Assembly (NCBI RefSeq): GCF_020169335.1
Contig: NZ_JAIEZN010000001.1
Span: forward strand, 451,426 to 515,425
DNA length: 64,000 nucleotides
Direction of reading: 5' to 3'
Source: Devosia aquimaris
Lineage (GTDB): Bacteria > Pseudomonadota > Alphaproteobacteria > Rhizobiales > Devosiaceae
Made by a program: the position numbers and the translations under genes. The number at the start of each line of letters is the position of its first letter. The first letter of the stretch is position 1. Shown here piece by piece: positions 27,383-36,639 of this stretch. The notes under the pieces were generated by a model, which was not told where the DNA came from, did not search any database, and worked only from the letters and a program-made list of their open reading frames with translations.

Positions 27383-29542
27383 TCAGAGCCCCTCGACCGC
27401 TGTCGGAACAGACGCCCTGGCCTCCACCTTGCCGCCGCCCGCCGCCAGATCGGACTTGAACATGTCGGCCAGCACCACCAGCTTGCGCGCCGCCTGCGGC
27501 GTCAGGCTGGGCGGGCGCTGTTCCTGCTCGGTCTCGAGCGCTTCCGCGTCGCTGGCCGCCACAATGGTCGGCTCGGGCGTGAAATCGACGCCGAACACCG
27601 GCTTGATCTCGATATTGGTGTGGGCATAGGCCATGAACTTCTGCCAGGCGATGGCCGGCAATGTGCCGCCCGTCAGATTGTTGGTCGGGTGATAGTCATC
27701 ATTGCCGAACCAGACGGCGGCCACGTAATTGCCGGTGAAGCCGCAGAACCAGGCATCGCGATACGATGACGTGGTGCCCGACTTGCCGACCGCGGGGACG
27801 CCCTCGATCTGCGCGCGCCGGCCCGTGCCGCCGGTGACCACGCCGCGCAGCATGGAATTCATATTGGCCACGGTGGTTTCGCTCAGCACCCGCTCGCGCG
27901 GGGCATCGGGATCATAGTCATAGATCACGGTGCCATCGAGCGTGGACAGGCGGGTGATGCCGAAGGCGGGCGTCTTGTAGCCATGGTTGGCCAGAACCGC
28001 ATAGGACGAGGTCATGTCCAGCACCGAGACCGAGGCAACGCCCAGCGCCAGCGAGCGGGTCACCGGATAATCGGCCTGCAGGCCCATGCGATGGCTGAGC
28101 GAGGCGATGGTGTCGCGACCGGTCTTGATCGACAGCGTCACCGGCACCGTATTGAGCGACTGGGCAAAGGCGCTCGCCAGCGTCACCGAGCCCTTGTAGC
28201 TGCGGCCATAGTTCTGCGGGCACCAGTCCCCGATGCACACCGGGCGGTCGGTGATGACATCCTTGGGCGTCAGGCCAAGCTGCTCGAAGGCTTCCGAATA
28301 GACAAAGATCTTGTAGGCCGAGCCCGGCTGGCGCGTGGAGACGATGGCGCGGTTGAACTGGCTCTTGCCGTAGTCGGTGCCGCCCACCATGGCGCGGACG
28401 GCGCCCTGGGTATCGGTGACCACCATGGCCGCCTGGCCGACATCATACTGCTCGGTGCCTTCATGCACCGTGGAGACAACGGCATCGACGGCATATTTCT
28501 GCAGTGTCGTGTCGATGGTGGTGCGGACGACGAAATTATTGCCGGTGGTGCCGCTGGCCTCGATGATCTTCTTGGCTTCGGCGAAGGCCCAGTCGAGGAA
28601 ATAATTGGGCGAATTGGCGTCGACCGCACGATCCACCGGGGTTGCCGGATGGCGCCGGGCAGCAGACACCTGCCCCTCGGTGAGGAAGCCGGCAGCGACC
28701 AGGTTGGACAGCACCAGATTGGCGCGGCCGCGCGCAGCCGCCAGGTCGACATGGGGGGCATAGCGGGTCGGGGCCTTGAACAGGCCCGAGAGCATGGCAG
28801 CCTCGGCCAGGTTGATGTCCTGCACCTTCTTGCCGAAATAATAGTCGGCCGCCGCCACGACACCGAAATTGCCGCCGCCCATATAGGCGTGGTCGAAATA
28901 GAGCTTGAGGATCTGGTCCTTGCTGTAGTGCCACTCGAGCCAGACGGCCAGGAACGCCTCGATGATCTTGCGCTCGATGGTGCGTTCCGAACTCAGGAAC
29001 AGGTTCTTGGCCAGCTGCTGGGTGATCGAGGAGCCGCCCTGGGTGGAGCTGTCGCCCCCCGCATTGCTGACCAGGGCGCGCAGCGTGCCGACCACGTCGA
29101 TGCCGAAATGGTCATAAAAACGCCGGTCTTCCGTGGCGAGGGTAGCCTTGATGAGATAGTCGGGCATGTCGGCCAGAGCCACCGAATCGTCAGAGCGGAT
29201 GCCGCGGCGGCCGATCTCATTGCCGAAGCGATCCATGAAGACGACGGAATAGTCTTCTGCGCGGTTGAACTCGCCCAGGGCCGTCGCATTGAAGGCCGGC
29301 AGGGCCAGCGCCACCATCAGCACACAGCCGATGGCGAAAAAGGAGAAGCCGTCGGAGAGGATTTCCACGAACAGGCGCTTGAACCCGCTGACCCGGAACA
29401 CCGAGAAGGCATCCTGCAGCCGCGTCCAGCCCCGGCCCATGCGTTGGGCGGACTCGTACAGCGAAGAATCCAGCCAGGCATCGGCTGCCAGCAGGCTCGA
29501 GCCCTTTTTCCGCTTCTGCTTGGTATAGAACGGGTCCTGCAC
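27383..29542 (-). CDS. class A penicillin-binding protein (bifunctional, PBP1A type)
   Basis: This inner-membrane enzyme polymerises and crosslinks peptidoglycan. The 719-aa protein has a cytoplasmic N terminus, a membrane helix near residues 65-85, a glycosyltransferase domain (catalytic Glu in ATEDRRFYDHFG; GGSSITQQLAKNLF) and a transpeptidase domain with SxxK (QPGSAYK), SLNTVP and KSGTTSSYRDAWF. Starting at GTG 29542, which has a GGGGA site, gives the usual rhizobial beginning (MQDPFYTKQKRKK, DAWLDSSLYE); GTG 29566 is possible. It stands alone with 110-bp and 132-bp gaps. Confidence 0.93.
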   Translation of the reverse strand: MQDPFYTKQKRKKGSSLLAADAWLDSSLYESAQRMGRGWTRLQDAFSVFRVSGFKRLFVEILSDGFSFFAIGCVLMVALALPAFNATALGEFNRAEDYSVVFMDRFGNEIGRRGIRSDDSVALADMPDYLIKATLATEDRRFYDHFGIDVVGTLRALVSNAGGDSSTQGGSSITQQLAKNLFLSSERTIERKIIEAFLAVWLEWHYSKDQILKLYFDHAYMGGGNFGVVAAADYYFGKKVQDINLAEAAMLSGLFKAPTRYAPHVDLAAARGRANLVLSNLVAAGFLTEGQVSAARRHPATPVDRAVDANSPNYFLDWAFAEAKKIIEASGTTGNNFVVRTTIDTTLQKYAVDAVVSTVHEGTEQYDVGQAAMVVTDTQGAVRAMVGGTDYGKSQFNRAIVSTRQPGSAYKIFVYSEAFEQLGLTPKDVITDRPVCIGDWCPQNYGRSYKGSVTLASAFAQSLNTVPVTLSIKTGRDTIASLSHRMGLQADYPVTRSLALGVASVSVLDMTSSYAVLANHGYKTPAFGITRLSTLDGTVIYDYDPDAPRERVLSETTVANMNSMLRGVVTGGTGRRAQIEGVPAVGKSGTTSSYRDAWFCGFTGNYVAAVWFGNDDYHPTNNLTGGTLPAIAWQKFMAYAHTNIEIKPVFGVDFTPEPTIVAASDAEALETEQEQRPPSLTPQAARKLVVLADMFKSDLAAGGGKVEARASVPTAVEGL

Positions 29543-29674
29543 CGATTTCCCCACTAGGCGCCTCACGCAGTGTTGTCCGCAAGGCGTGGCAATGCAACGC
29601 TATCGCTGCAATATGATTGCCCTTGGCGCCAGACAAGCGCAAACCGGCAACAGCTTTAAGATGACTGGGTTAAA

Positions 29675-30130
29675 ATGGCCTTCTGGGAAGACAAGACGCT
29701 CGATCAAATGAGCGAGACCGAATGGGAGGCCCTGTGCGACGGCTGCGGCCGCTGCTGCCTGATCAAGCTTGAAGACGAGGACAGCGGCCAGATCATCACC
29801 TCCGATGTCAGGTGCAAGCTGCTGGACGGCGACACTTGCGCCTGCACCGACTATCCCGGGCGCCAGGCCAAGGTGCCCGACTGCATCAAGCTGACGCCGC
29901 AGAATGTCACCGAAATCGCCTGGATCCCCACCACCTGCGCCTATCGGCGGCTGGCCGAGGGCAAGGGCCTGGCCTGGTGGCATCCGCTGATCTCGGGCGA
30001 CCCACAGACCGTGGTGGACGTGGGCGTATCGGTAACGGGCCGCACATTCCTCGAAACCGAGGTGGAGCCCGACACCTGGGAAACCCATGCGGTGGACTGG
30101 CCCGAATATGAGCCGCCCGACCGGCTCTAG
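29675..30130 (+). CDS. YcgN/UPF0260 family cysteine-cluster protein
   Basis: The 151-aa cytoplasmic protein shows the family cysteine pattern: CDGCGRCC at about 21-28, then CKLLDGDTCACTDYPGR, DCIKLTP, and a C-terminal IPTTCAYRRLAEG. The cluster suggests binding of an Fe-S centre or zinc. It lies opposite the PBP gene and shares the divergent region 29543-29674. Function unknown. Confidence 0.9.
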   Translation: MAFWEDKTLDQMSETEWEALCDGCGRCCLIKLEDEDSGQIITSDVRCKLLDGDTCACTDYPGRQAKVPDCIKLTPQNVTEIAWIPTTCAYRRLAEGKGLAWWHPLISGDPQTVVDVGVSVTGRTFLETEVEPDTWETHAVDWPEYEPPDRL

Positions 30131-30150
30131 CCGTCCAGCGCCCACAGTGG

Positions 30151-30165
30151 TTTACGGCTCATTAA
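30151..30165. promoter_or_regulatory. possible CtrA box upstream of the GGDEF-like gene
   Basis: TTTA-N7-TTAA followed by CC is one mismatch from the CtrA consensus and lies 59 bp upstream of the start of the degenerate GGDEF gene. Motif match only. Confidence 0.35.
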
Positions 30166-30224
30166 CCATCTTGTGTCCAGATCAGCGGGCAGACGGGCTG
30201 CGTAGGGCCTAGGATGGGCATCAG

Positions 30225-30881
30225 ATGACCGATTATTCGCTGGCTAAGGACGCTGACGGTAACTTCTGGCTGCGGGTGCGCGAAGCGCTCGAAAACCTCC
30301 ACCCCATGCGATCGGGCGCCAGCATGGGCTACAGGCAGGCGGCAATGGCCCGCGCCATGGGGCTCAAGCAGAAGCTGGGCGCCCAGATCGACGCCGAACT
30401 CGCCTCTGGCTGGGCCAGCGCCGCGGCGCGCCATGTCTCGCTGAGCCTGCTGGTCATCGAACTCGACCTGATGAACGAATATCTGGTTGCCTATGGCAAG
30501 GATGCCAGCGACGACTGCATTCAGGCAGTGACCGCTGCCCTGGTGCGCGGGCTGCCCCGCCCTGCCGACACCTGCCTGCGCCTGGGCGAATCCAGCTTTG
30601 TGGTGGTGCTGCCCGACATGCCGGTGCTGATGGCCCGCGCCACGGCCGCCAAATATCACGAGGCCATCCGCCACCTGGGCCTGCAGCACAAGGAAAGCCA
30701 CGCGGGCCTGGTGACCGCCAGCATGGGCCTGGCGGTGAGCAATCCGCGCGGCACCTATGACCGCAAGTTCTTCGAGGCCGCCGCCGAGGCGGTCAAGAAG
30801 GCGCAGCGCAAGGGCCTGGGCCGTATCGAGACGGTGGACCTGCGCCCCGCCCAGGAACGCAAGCGCGCCCGCCGCGCCTGA
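30225..30881 (+). CDS. degenerate GGDEF-domain protein
   Basis: The 218-aa soluble protein has the fold pattern of a GGDEF domain from about residue 70: LSLLVIELDLMNEYLVAYG, a helix, LRLGESSFVVVLPD, a helix, and GLVTASMGLAV. The catalytic GGDEF signature is GESSF (121-125), without the metal-binding and catalytic acids, so diguanylate cyclase activity is not expected. It could be a c-di-GMP sensor or a structural relic. It ends in a basic tail ERKRARRA. Confidence 0.7.
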   Translation: MTDYSLAKDADGNFWLRVREALENLHPMRSGASMGYRQAAMARAMGLKQKLGAQIDAELASGWASAAARHVSLSLLVIELDLMNEYLVAYGKDASDDCIQAVTAALVRGLPRPADTCLRLGESSFVVVLPDMPVLMARATAAKYHEAIRHLGLQHKESHAGLVTASMGLAVSNPRGTYDRKFFEAAAEAVKKAQRKGLGRIETVDLRPAQERKRARRA

Positions 30882-30976
30882 TCCTCTAGCCGGACAGGTT
30901 GCGTCCCGCGCCATGACCCCTTAAGAGAGCCGTCCCCCGTGGCGCCAGCGCGCCGGCTTTCCCATGGATGATCGGC

Positions 30977-32233
30977 ATGACCCAAGCTTGCGGCCTCGAC
31001 TTTGGCACGTCCAATTCCACCTTTGCCCGCGTGGGCGCCGACGGTACACCGCATCTGCTGGCGCTCGAGGACGGCAAGCCAACCATTCCCAGCGTGATCT
31101 TCTTCGGCTTTGAGGATGATTCCATCCATTTCGGCCGCGCCGCCGTGGCTGAATATGTCACTGGCGCCGATGGGCGGCTGATGCGCTCGCTCAAGAGCGT
31201 GCTGGGGACCGCGCTGATCGGCGACACCACCCGCGTCAAGGCGACCAGCTACGGCTTTCTGGAAATCCTGGGCCTGTTCATTGCCCAGCTCAAGCAACGC
31301 GCCGAAGCCGAATTGGGCCGCCGCGTCGACAGCGTCGTCTGTGGCCGGCCGGTGCATTTTGTCGATGACGATCCGGTGGCCGACGCGCAGGCGCAGGAGC
31401 AGCTGGCCGGGGCCGTACGGGCGCAGGGATTTGACCATGTCGACTTCCAGTTTGAGCCCATCGCCGCCGCCCTGGACTATGAGCGGCAGGTCTCGCGCGA
31501 GCGCCTGGCGCTGATCGTCGACCTGGGGGGCGGTACCTCGGACTTTTCGGTGGTGCGCGTCTCGCCCGAACGCGCCCGCGCCACCGACCGCGCCGCCGAC
31601 ATTCTCTCCACGGCCGGCGTGCACATCGGCGGCACCGACTTCGACCGCCTGCTGTCGATGACCAAGGTGATGCCCGAGCTGGGCCTGGGCAGCATGACCC
31701 GCGACGGCAAGCGGCACCTGCCGGTGGCGCCTTACTATGACCTGTCTACCTGGCACCGCATCAACCGGCTCTACAATGCCAAGGCGCTGCGCGACCTGCG
31801 CAGCACGCGCAACGAGGCGGAGCAGAGCGCCCGCGTCGAGACCATGATCGCGCTGATCGAGGATCGGCTCGGCCACCGCCTGGTTGGCGCGGTGGAAGCG
31901 GCCAAGATTGCCCTTTCCGACGCCGACAGCACACCCTTTGTGTTTCCGGTCCGCGACCAGACCATTGCCACCACCATGACGCTGGACGACTTGACCACGG
32001 CGCTGAACCAGTCGGTACAGCGCATCGAGGACACCATCGCCGAGACGCTGCGCCGCGCCGGGGTTGCTGTCGCCGATATCGACAGCCTGATCCTGACCGG
32101 TGGTTCCACCCAGGTGCCGGCCATCGCCAGGCGGCTGGAGGCCATGTTCCCGCAAGCCGAGCTGATCCGCACCGACGTTCTGGGCAGCGTGGGCCTGGGC
32201 CTGGCCATGGATGCCCGCCGCAAGTTTGGCTGA
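30977..32233 (+). CDS. Hsp70-family chaperone, YegD-like
   Basis: The 418-aa protein is an actin-fold ATPase: phosphate-1 loop GLDFGTSNST at about 6-15, phosphate-2 IVDLGGGTSDFS near 178-189, and adenosine motif LILTGGSTQVP near 373-383. It lacks the DnaK substrate-binding lid, matching the short YegD group. It starts at ATG 30977 in preference to the in-frame ATG at 30968. It stands alone, without a J-domain or NEF partner. Confidence 0.9.
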   Translation: MTQACGLDFGTSNSTFARVGADGTPHLLALEDGKPTIPSVIFFGFEDDSIHFGRAAVAEYVTGADGRLMRSLKSVLGTALIGDTTRVKATSYGFLEILGLFIAQLKQRAEAELGRRVDSVVCGRPVHFVDDDPVADAQAQEQLAGAVRAQGFDHVDFQFEPIAAALDYERQVSRERLALIVDLGGGTSDFSVVRVSPERARATDRAADILSTAGVHIGGTDFDRLLSMTKVMPELGLGSMTRDGKRHLPVAPYYDLSTWHRINRLYNAKALRDLRSTRNEAEQSARVETMIALIEDRLGHRLVGAVEAAKIALSDADSTPFVFPVRDQTIATTMTLDDLTTALNQSVQRIEDTIAETLRRAGVAVADIDSLILTGGSTQVPAIARRLEAMFPQAELIRTDVLGSVGLGLAMDARRKFG

Positions 32234-32353
32234 CGGACCCAGGGACGCAGCGGCGCAGATGGCGCCAATCAGCGCCGCAGCGCTGGCAATTGCGGGCAAA
32301 TTGGACAAGTGTCTTTCTTTGCCCGCCCGCCCAGGCGGGCGCAAGGAGTTGCG

Positions 32354-33631
32354 ATGAGCCAGATTGCCTTTCAGTTGCGCCAGTTTGCCCAGCGCATGTG
32401 GTTCCTGCCGGCCGCCTTTTCGGCAGTCGCCGTGGCCAGTATCGCCATCGCCTATGTGCTGGCCCAGTTTGCGCCGGATTCACTGCCCTTCACGGTGCCT
32501 TCAAGCGGGCTGATGTCGATCCTGACCATTCTGGCATCGAGCCTGCTGACGGTGGCGGTCTTTGCGCTTTCCACCATGGTCAGCGCGCTGGTCAGTGCGT
32601 CTTCGGCGACGACGCCGCGGGCCGTGCCGCTGATCATCGGCGACCGCAGCGCCCAGACTTCGATCTCGGTGTTCATCGGCGCTTTCCTGTTCTCGGTGGT
32701 GGGTATCATCGGCCTGTCCTCGGGCATCTATAGCGAGGCGGGGCGGCTGTTCCTGTTCGCGGTGACGCTGGCAGTCCTGTTGCTGGTGGTGACGGCGCTG
32801 ATCCGCTGGATCGGCCAGATCTCGGCCATTGGCCGGGTCGGCCACACCATTGACCGCGTGGAGAAGGCGGCGCGCGATGCCTTCAAGACACTGTCCGCCC
32901 ATCCCTGCTTTGACTGCGTGGAGCAGGTGGTGGCGCCCGAGGGCATGGCGATCCCAGCCAGGGACGTGGGCTATGTGCAGCATTTCGATGCGGGCGTGTT
33001 GCAGCGCATTGCCGAGGAACACGACCTCAAAGTCGGCGTGATGGCCCGGCCGGGCGCCTATGTCGGCCCCGACCGCCCGTTGCTGCGCGTCAGCGGCGTG
33101 GTGCCGGATGAGGCGGTGGATGCGCTGCTGGGCGCCTTTGTGCTGGGCGACAGCCGGACATTCTTCAGCGACCCGCGCTTCGGCCTGGTGGTGCTGGGCG
33201 AAATCGCCAGCAAGGCGCTGTCGCCGGGCATCAATGACCCGGGCACGGCCATCGACGTGATCGGCACGCTGGTGCGCGTCCTGGTGACCCGGCCGCCCGA
33301 GGCCGATTCAGACCCCGATGGCGACGGCAAGCCGCGCTATGACCGGGTGAGCGTCGCCCCGCTCGATCCGGCCGACCTGATCCATGACGGCTTCCGCCCC
33401 ATCGCCCGGGACGGCGCCGGCACCATTGAGGTGGTGCTGCGCCTGCTGGTGGCGCTGCGCATGATCGCGGCGGCCAATCCCATGCTGGAAGAGCCGGCCA
33501 TGGCGATGGCCCGGGACGCTGCTGCCCGCGCCCGGCAGGCCCTGACGGCCGAGAGCGACCTGGCAGTGCTTGAAGAAGCATCGGACTTTGCCCGGGAAAC
33601 AAAGGCCAGGCCGCGCAAGACCGCCAAATAG
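32354..33631 (+). CDS. DUF2254 membrane protein
   Basis: The 425-aa protein begins at ATG 32354 behind AAGGAG. Four membrane helices fall in the first 150 residues, including ASSLLTVAVFALSTMVSALVSAS. The DUF2254 soluble part has SPGINDPGTAIDVI at about 300-313, the family's strongest block. Function unknown. The start lies just past a GC hairpin at 32321-32340. It is the last host-type gene before the GTA cluster. Confidence 0.88.
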   Translation: MSQIAFQLRQFAQRMWFLPAAFSAVAVASIAIAYVLAQFAPDSLPFTVPSSGLMSILTILASSLLTVAVFALSTMVSALVSASSATTPRAVPLIIGDRSAQTSISVFIGAFLFSVVGIIGLSSGIYSEAGRLFLFAVTLAVLLLVVTALIRWIGQISAIGRVGHTIDRVEKAARDAFKTLSAHPCFDCVEQVVAPEGMAIPARDVGYVQHFDAGVLQRIAEEHDLKVGVMARPGAYVGPDRPLLRVSGVVPDEAVDALLGAFVLGDSRTFFSDPRFGLVVLGEIASKALSPGINDPGTAIDVIGTLVRVLVTRPPEADSDPDGDGKPRYDRVSVAPLDPADLIHDGFRPIARDGAGTIEVVLRLLVALRMIAAANPMLEEPAMAMARDAAARARQALTAESDLAVLEEASDFARETKARPRKTAK

Positions 33632-33752
33632 CCGCCCGCCGACGCCACTCAATCTATGCAACAAATCCCCGCGTGACGGAGGCGTGTTAGGTTTGAGGCA
33701 TAGTCGGAGAACTGGGTAAGGCGGCAGTGGCCGCAGCGGCAGCGAGACAGCC

Positions 33753-34205
33753 ATGCTGGAAGAGACGTCAACCGACACCGTGGACTGGGAGGCGGTGCGG
33801 CGGGACTATGAGCAGGACAATGGCCGGGTGGTCGACATTTACGCCCGCTACGGCGTGACGGCAGCGCAGCTGCGCTATCGCCGCGAAACCCAGAACTGGA
33901 AGCCGCGCCACGACTGGAGCCAGCGCGTTGCGCCCATGATCAACCGCATGCTGCGTGTGCTGGACGACCAGGTGCGGCAATTGGAGACGATCATGAACCC
34001 TAAGCAAGACGACGCCGACAACAGCCGGCCCGAGGCACGGCTGGACCGGAACGCGGCGCTGCTCGGCACCATGTCCCGCACGCTGGAGAAGCTGATCGAG
34101 CTCGACACGGCGCAGCGGGCGAACCGGCCGACGCAGAACAAGCAGACCAGCGACATCCGCAACAAACTGGTTGCCCGCATTGAACAGCTCAAGCAGCAGA
34201 ATTAA
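33753..34205 (+). CDS. small terminase subunit-like protein (GTA g1 position)
   Basis: The 150-aa protein opens the GTA cluster. The N terminus has a predicted helix-turn-helix (VDIYARYGVTAAQLRYRRETQNW at about 29-51) and the C-terminal half is helical and charged (MSRTLEKLIELDTAQ), consistent with an oligomerising DNA-recognition subunit. In RcGTA the equivalent first gene, g1, is a small terminase. The assignment rests on position and architecture. About 120 bp of non-coding DNA precedes it and probably holds the cluster promoter. Confidence 0.7.
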   Translation: MLEETSTDTVDWEAVRRDYEQDNGRVVDIYARYGVTAAQLRYRRETQNWKPRHDWSQRVAPMINRMLRVLDDQVRQLETIMNPKQDDADNSRPEARLDRNAALLGTMSRTLEKLIELDTAQRANRPTQNKQTSDIRNKLVARIEQLKQQN

Positions 34206-35442
34206 GGACCCCGACATCGCCCTGGCGATGGCCCTCGACGCGCGCGACCTCGACAAGCTCTATTTCGACTGGCTGACCTGGGCCGAGCCGGCGCAGTTGC
34301 CGCCCGCAGGCGACTGGACCACCTGGCTGATGATCGGTGGCCGCGGCGCCGGAAAAACACGGGCCGGCGCCGAATGGGTGCGCCGTCTGGCCATGGACGG
34401 CGTCACGCCCATCGCGCTGGTGGGCCAGACCATGACCGAAGCACTGGCCGTTATGGTGTGCGGGCCGAGTGGCCTGCTCAGCGTCCATCCCAAGGCAGAG
34501 ATGCCGGTGCTGCGCGACAAGACGCTGACCTGGCCCAATGGCGTGACGGCCAGCGTCCTTTCGGCCAGCAATCCGGAGGGCTTTCGCGGCCCGCAGTTCG
34601 CGGCCGCGTGGTCTGACGAAATCGGCAAATGGCCTCAGGCGGAAGCGGCCTGGGACATGCTGCAATTCGGCCTGCGCCTGGGCAAGCGGCCGCGCCAGAT
34701 GGCGACGACCACGCCGCGGCCGACCAGGCTGATCCGGCGGCTGCTGGACGATCCGCAAACCGCAGTGACGCGGCAGCGCACTGACCAGAACCGCTTTCTG
34801 GCACGGGGATTTCTGGAGCGCGTCGTCGAGCGCTATCGCGGCACCGTGCTGGGCCGGCAGGAGCTGGACGGCGAATTGATCGATGACGACCCGGGCGCGC
34901 TGTGGCAGCGGGGCATGTTCATGCCCTTTGCCGGCGGCGAGACGGGGCGCGTGATCGTGGCCGTGGACCCACCGGTGACCGGCACGGCGCGGTCCGATGC
35001 CTGTGGCATTGTCGTGGCCGCGCGGGTGGGCGAGGGCGCGGTGGTGCTGGAGGATTGTACGCTCAAGCCTGCGGCGCCGTTGGCCTGGGCGCGGCGCGCC
35101 GTGGCGGCCTTTCACGCCCACAAGGCTGACGCCATCGTCGCCGAGGTCAACCAGGGCGGCGATCTGGTCAAGGCGGTGATCGCGCAGGTGGACCCCAGCG
35201 TGCCGGTGCGCGCCGTGCATGCCAATCGCGGCAAATGGCTGCGCGCCGAACCGGTGGCGGCGCTCTATGCCCGGGGGCTGGTGCGCCATGTCCCTGGCCT
35301 CGTGGCGCTCGAAGACGAAATGTGCAGCTTTGGCGCCGACGGCCGCAGCGACGGCCATTCGCCCGACCGCGTCGATGCGCTGGTGTGGGCGCTGACCGAA
35401 CTGCTGCTCAACCAGAATATGCCCAGGGTGCGCGGGCTTTAG
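34171..35442 (+). CDS. large terminase subunit, DNA-packaging ATPase/nuclease (GTA g2)
   Basis: This motor protein drives DNA into the capsid and cuts it. Walker A GGRGAGKT is at residues 56-63, the Walker B region is FAAAWSDEIGKW, coupling motif TTTPRPT follows, and the C-terminal nuclease has AVDPPVTG, DAIVAEVNQGGD and SPDRVDALVWAL. The frame opens with TTG 34171, overlapping g1 by 35 bp; ATG 34228 (MALDARDL) is an alternative. Neither has a strong ribosome site, so coupling to g1 is likely. 423 aa from the TTG. Confidence 0.93.
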   Translation: MPALNSSSSRIKDPDIALAMALDARDLDKLYFDWLTWAEPAQLPPAGDWTTWLMIGGRGAGKTRAGAEWVRRLAMDGVTPIALVGQTMTEALAVMVCGPSGLLSVHPKAEMPVLRDKTLTWPNGVTASVLSASNPEGFRGPQFAAAWSDEIGKWPQAEAAWDMLQFGLRLGKRPRQMATTTPRPTRLIRRLLDDPQTAVTRQRTDQNRFLARGFLERVVERYRGTVLGRQELDGELIDDDPGALWQRGMFMPFAGGETGRVIVAVDPPVTGTARSDACGIVVAARVGEGAVVLEDCTLKPAAPLAWARRAVAAFHAHKADAIVAEVNQGGDLVKAVIAQVDPSVPVRAVHANRGKWLRAEPVAALYARGLVRHVPGLVALEDEMCSFGADGRSDGHSPDRVDALVWALTELLLNQNMPRVRGL

Positions 35443-35483
35443 GGCAGGGCGCCAGGCTCGACCGAGAACAGGAAAACAACACC

Positions 35484-36635
35484 ATGCCGAACTGGATCAA
35501 CCGCCTGCTTGGCGGGCGGGACAATGCGCCGGCTGAACGCAAGGCTTTTGCCGGGCATACGCTGTTCAGCCTCAGCCAATTGGGTGCGGCCAATTGGAGC
35601 CAGCGTGGCTTTGCCAGCCTCGCCGGCGAGGGTTTTGGGCGCAATCCGGTGGTCTATCGCTGCGTGCGGCTGATCGCCGAAACCGCCAATCGCGTGCCGA
35701 TGGTGGTGGCCGAGAATGGTCGGCGCCTCGACAGCCACCCGCTGGCGACCCTGTTGGCGCGGCCCAATGGGCGGCAATCGGGCGGGGAACTGCTCGAGGC
35801 GGTCTATGCCTATCTGCAGACGGCGGGCAATGCCTATCTGCAGGCCGGGGTGGTCGATGGGACGGTGCGCGGGCTGTTCTGCCTGCGGCCCGACCGCATG
35901 AAAGTGGTGGCCGGCAGCGATGGCTGGCCGATGGCCTATGACTATACCGCCGGCGGGCGGACGCTGCGTCTGCGCCAGGACTTGAGCCCGGTGCCCAGCG
36001 TGCTGCACATGGCGCTGTTTCATCCGCTCGACGACCACTATGGCATGGCCCCGCTGGAGGCGGCGCAGACCAGTCTGGATATCCACAATGCCTCGGCGCA
36101 ATGGAACAAGGCGCTGCTCGACAATGCGGCGCGGCCAAGCGGCGCCCTGGTCTATTCGGCCGGGCAGAACCTGACCGAGGATCAGTTCACCCGGCTCAAG
36201 CAGGAGCTGGAAGCCAGCTTTTCGGGCGCGGCCAATGCCGGGCGGCCCATGGTGCTCGAAGGCGGGCTGGACTGGAAGGCGCTGGCGCTGACGCCGCGCG
36301 ACATGGATTTCATCGAGGCCCGCCATGCCGCCGCGCGCGACATCGCCCTGGCCTTCGGCGTGCCGCCCATGCTGCTGGGCCTGCCGGGCGACAACACCTA
36401 TGCCAATCTGGCCGAGGCCCATCGGGCGCTGTGGCGCCAGACACTGATCCCCCTGGTGATCCGTGTGGCGGAGGAGCTGAGCAATTGGCTGGCCCCGGCC
36501 TTTGAGGGCGCAACGCTGGTGCCCGATTTCGACGGCGTCGAGGCCCTGGCCGAAGATCGCGCGGCGCTGTGGAGCCGGGTGGGCGGGGCGGCGTTTTTGA
36601 GCGACGCGGAGAAGCGGGCGATGTTGGGGATTTGA
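35484..36635 (+). CDS. phage portal protein, HK97 type (GTA g3)
   Basis: The 383-aa protein is the dodecameric gate at the capsid vertex. From ATG 35484 it begins MPNWINRLLGG, then shows NPVVYRCVRLIAETANRVPM, ARPNGRQSGGELLEAVYAYL, and the diagnostic DIALAFGVPPMLLGLPGDNTYANLAEA near the C terminus. A purine-rich ribosome site (AGGAAAA) precedes the ATG, 41 bp after the terminase stop. An in-frame extension into the terminase gene is not needed. Confidence 0.93.
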   Translation: MPNWINRLLGGRDNAPAERKAFAGHTLFSLSQLGAANWSQRGFASLAGEGFGRNPVVYRCVRLIAETANRVPMVVAENGRRLDSHPLATLLARPNGRQSGGELLEAVYAYLQTAGNAYLQAGVVDGTVRGLFCLRPDRMKVVAGSDGWPMAYDYTAGGRTLRLRQDLSPVPSVLHMALFHPLDDHYGMAPLEAAQTSLDIHNASAQWNKALLDNAARPSGALVYSAGQNLTEDQFTRLKQELEASFSGAANAGRPMVLEGGLDWKALALTPRDMDFIEARHAAARDIALAFGVPPMLLGLPGDNTYANLAEAHRALWRQTLIPLVIRVAEELSNWLAPAFEGATLVPDFDGVEALAEDRAALWSRVGGAAFLSDAEKRAMLGI

Positions 36636-36639
36636 GGGA

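Noticed and set aside
32321-32340. Terminator after the YegD-like gene
   Set aside because: A 7-bp GC hairpin exists but there is no T-run on either strand after it; it lies right before the DUF2254 ribosome site.
35235-35483. Longer portal gene start inside the terminase gene
   Set aside because: The extra residues are out-of-frame shadow of the terminase; ATG 35484 gives the normal portal start with a purine-rich ribosome site.
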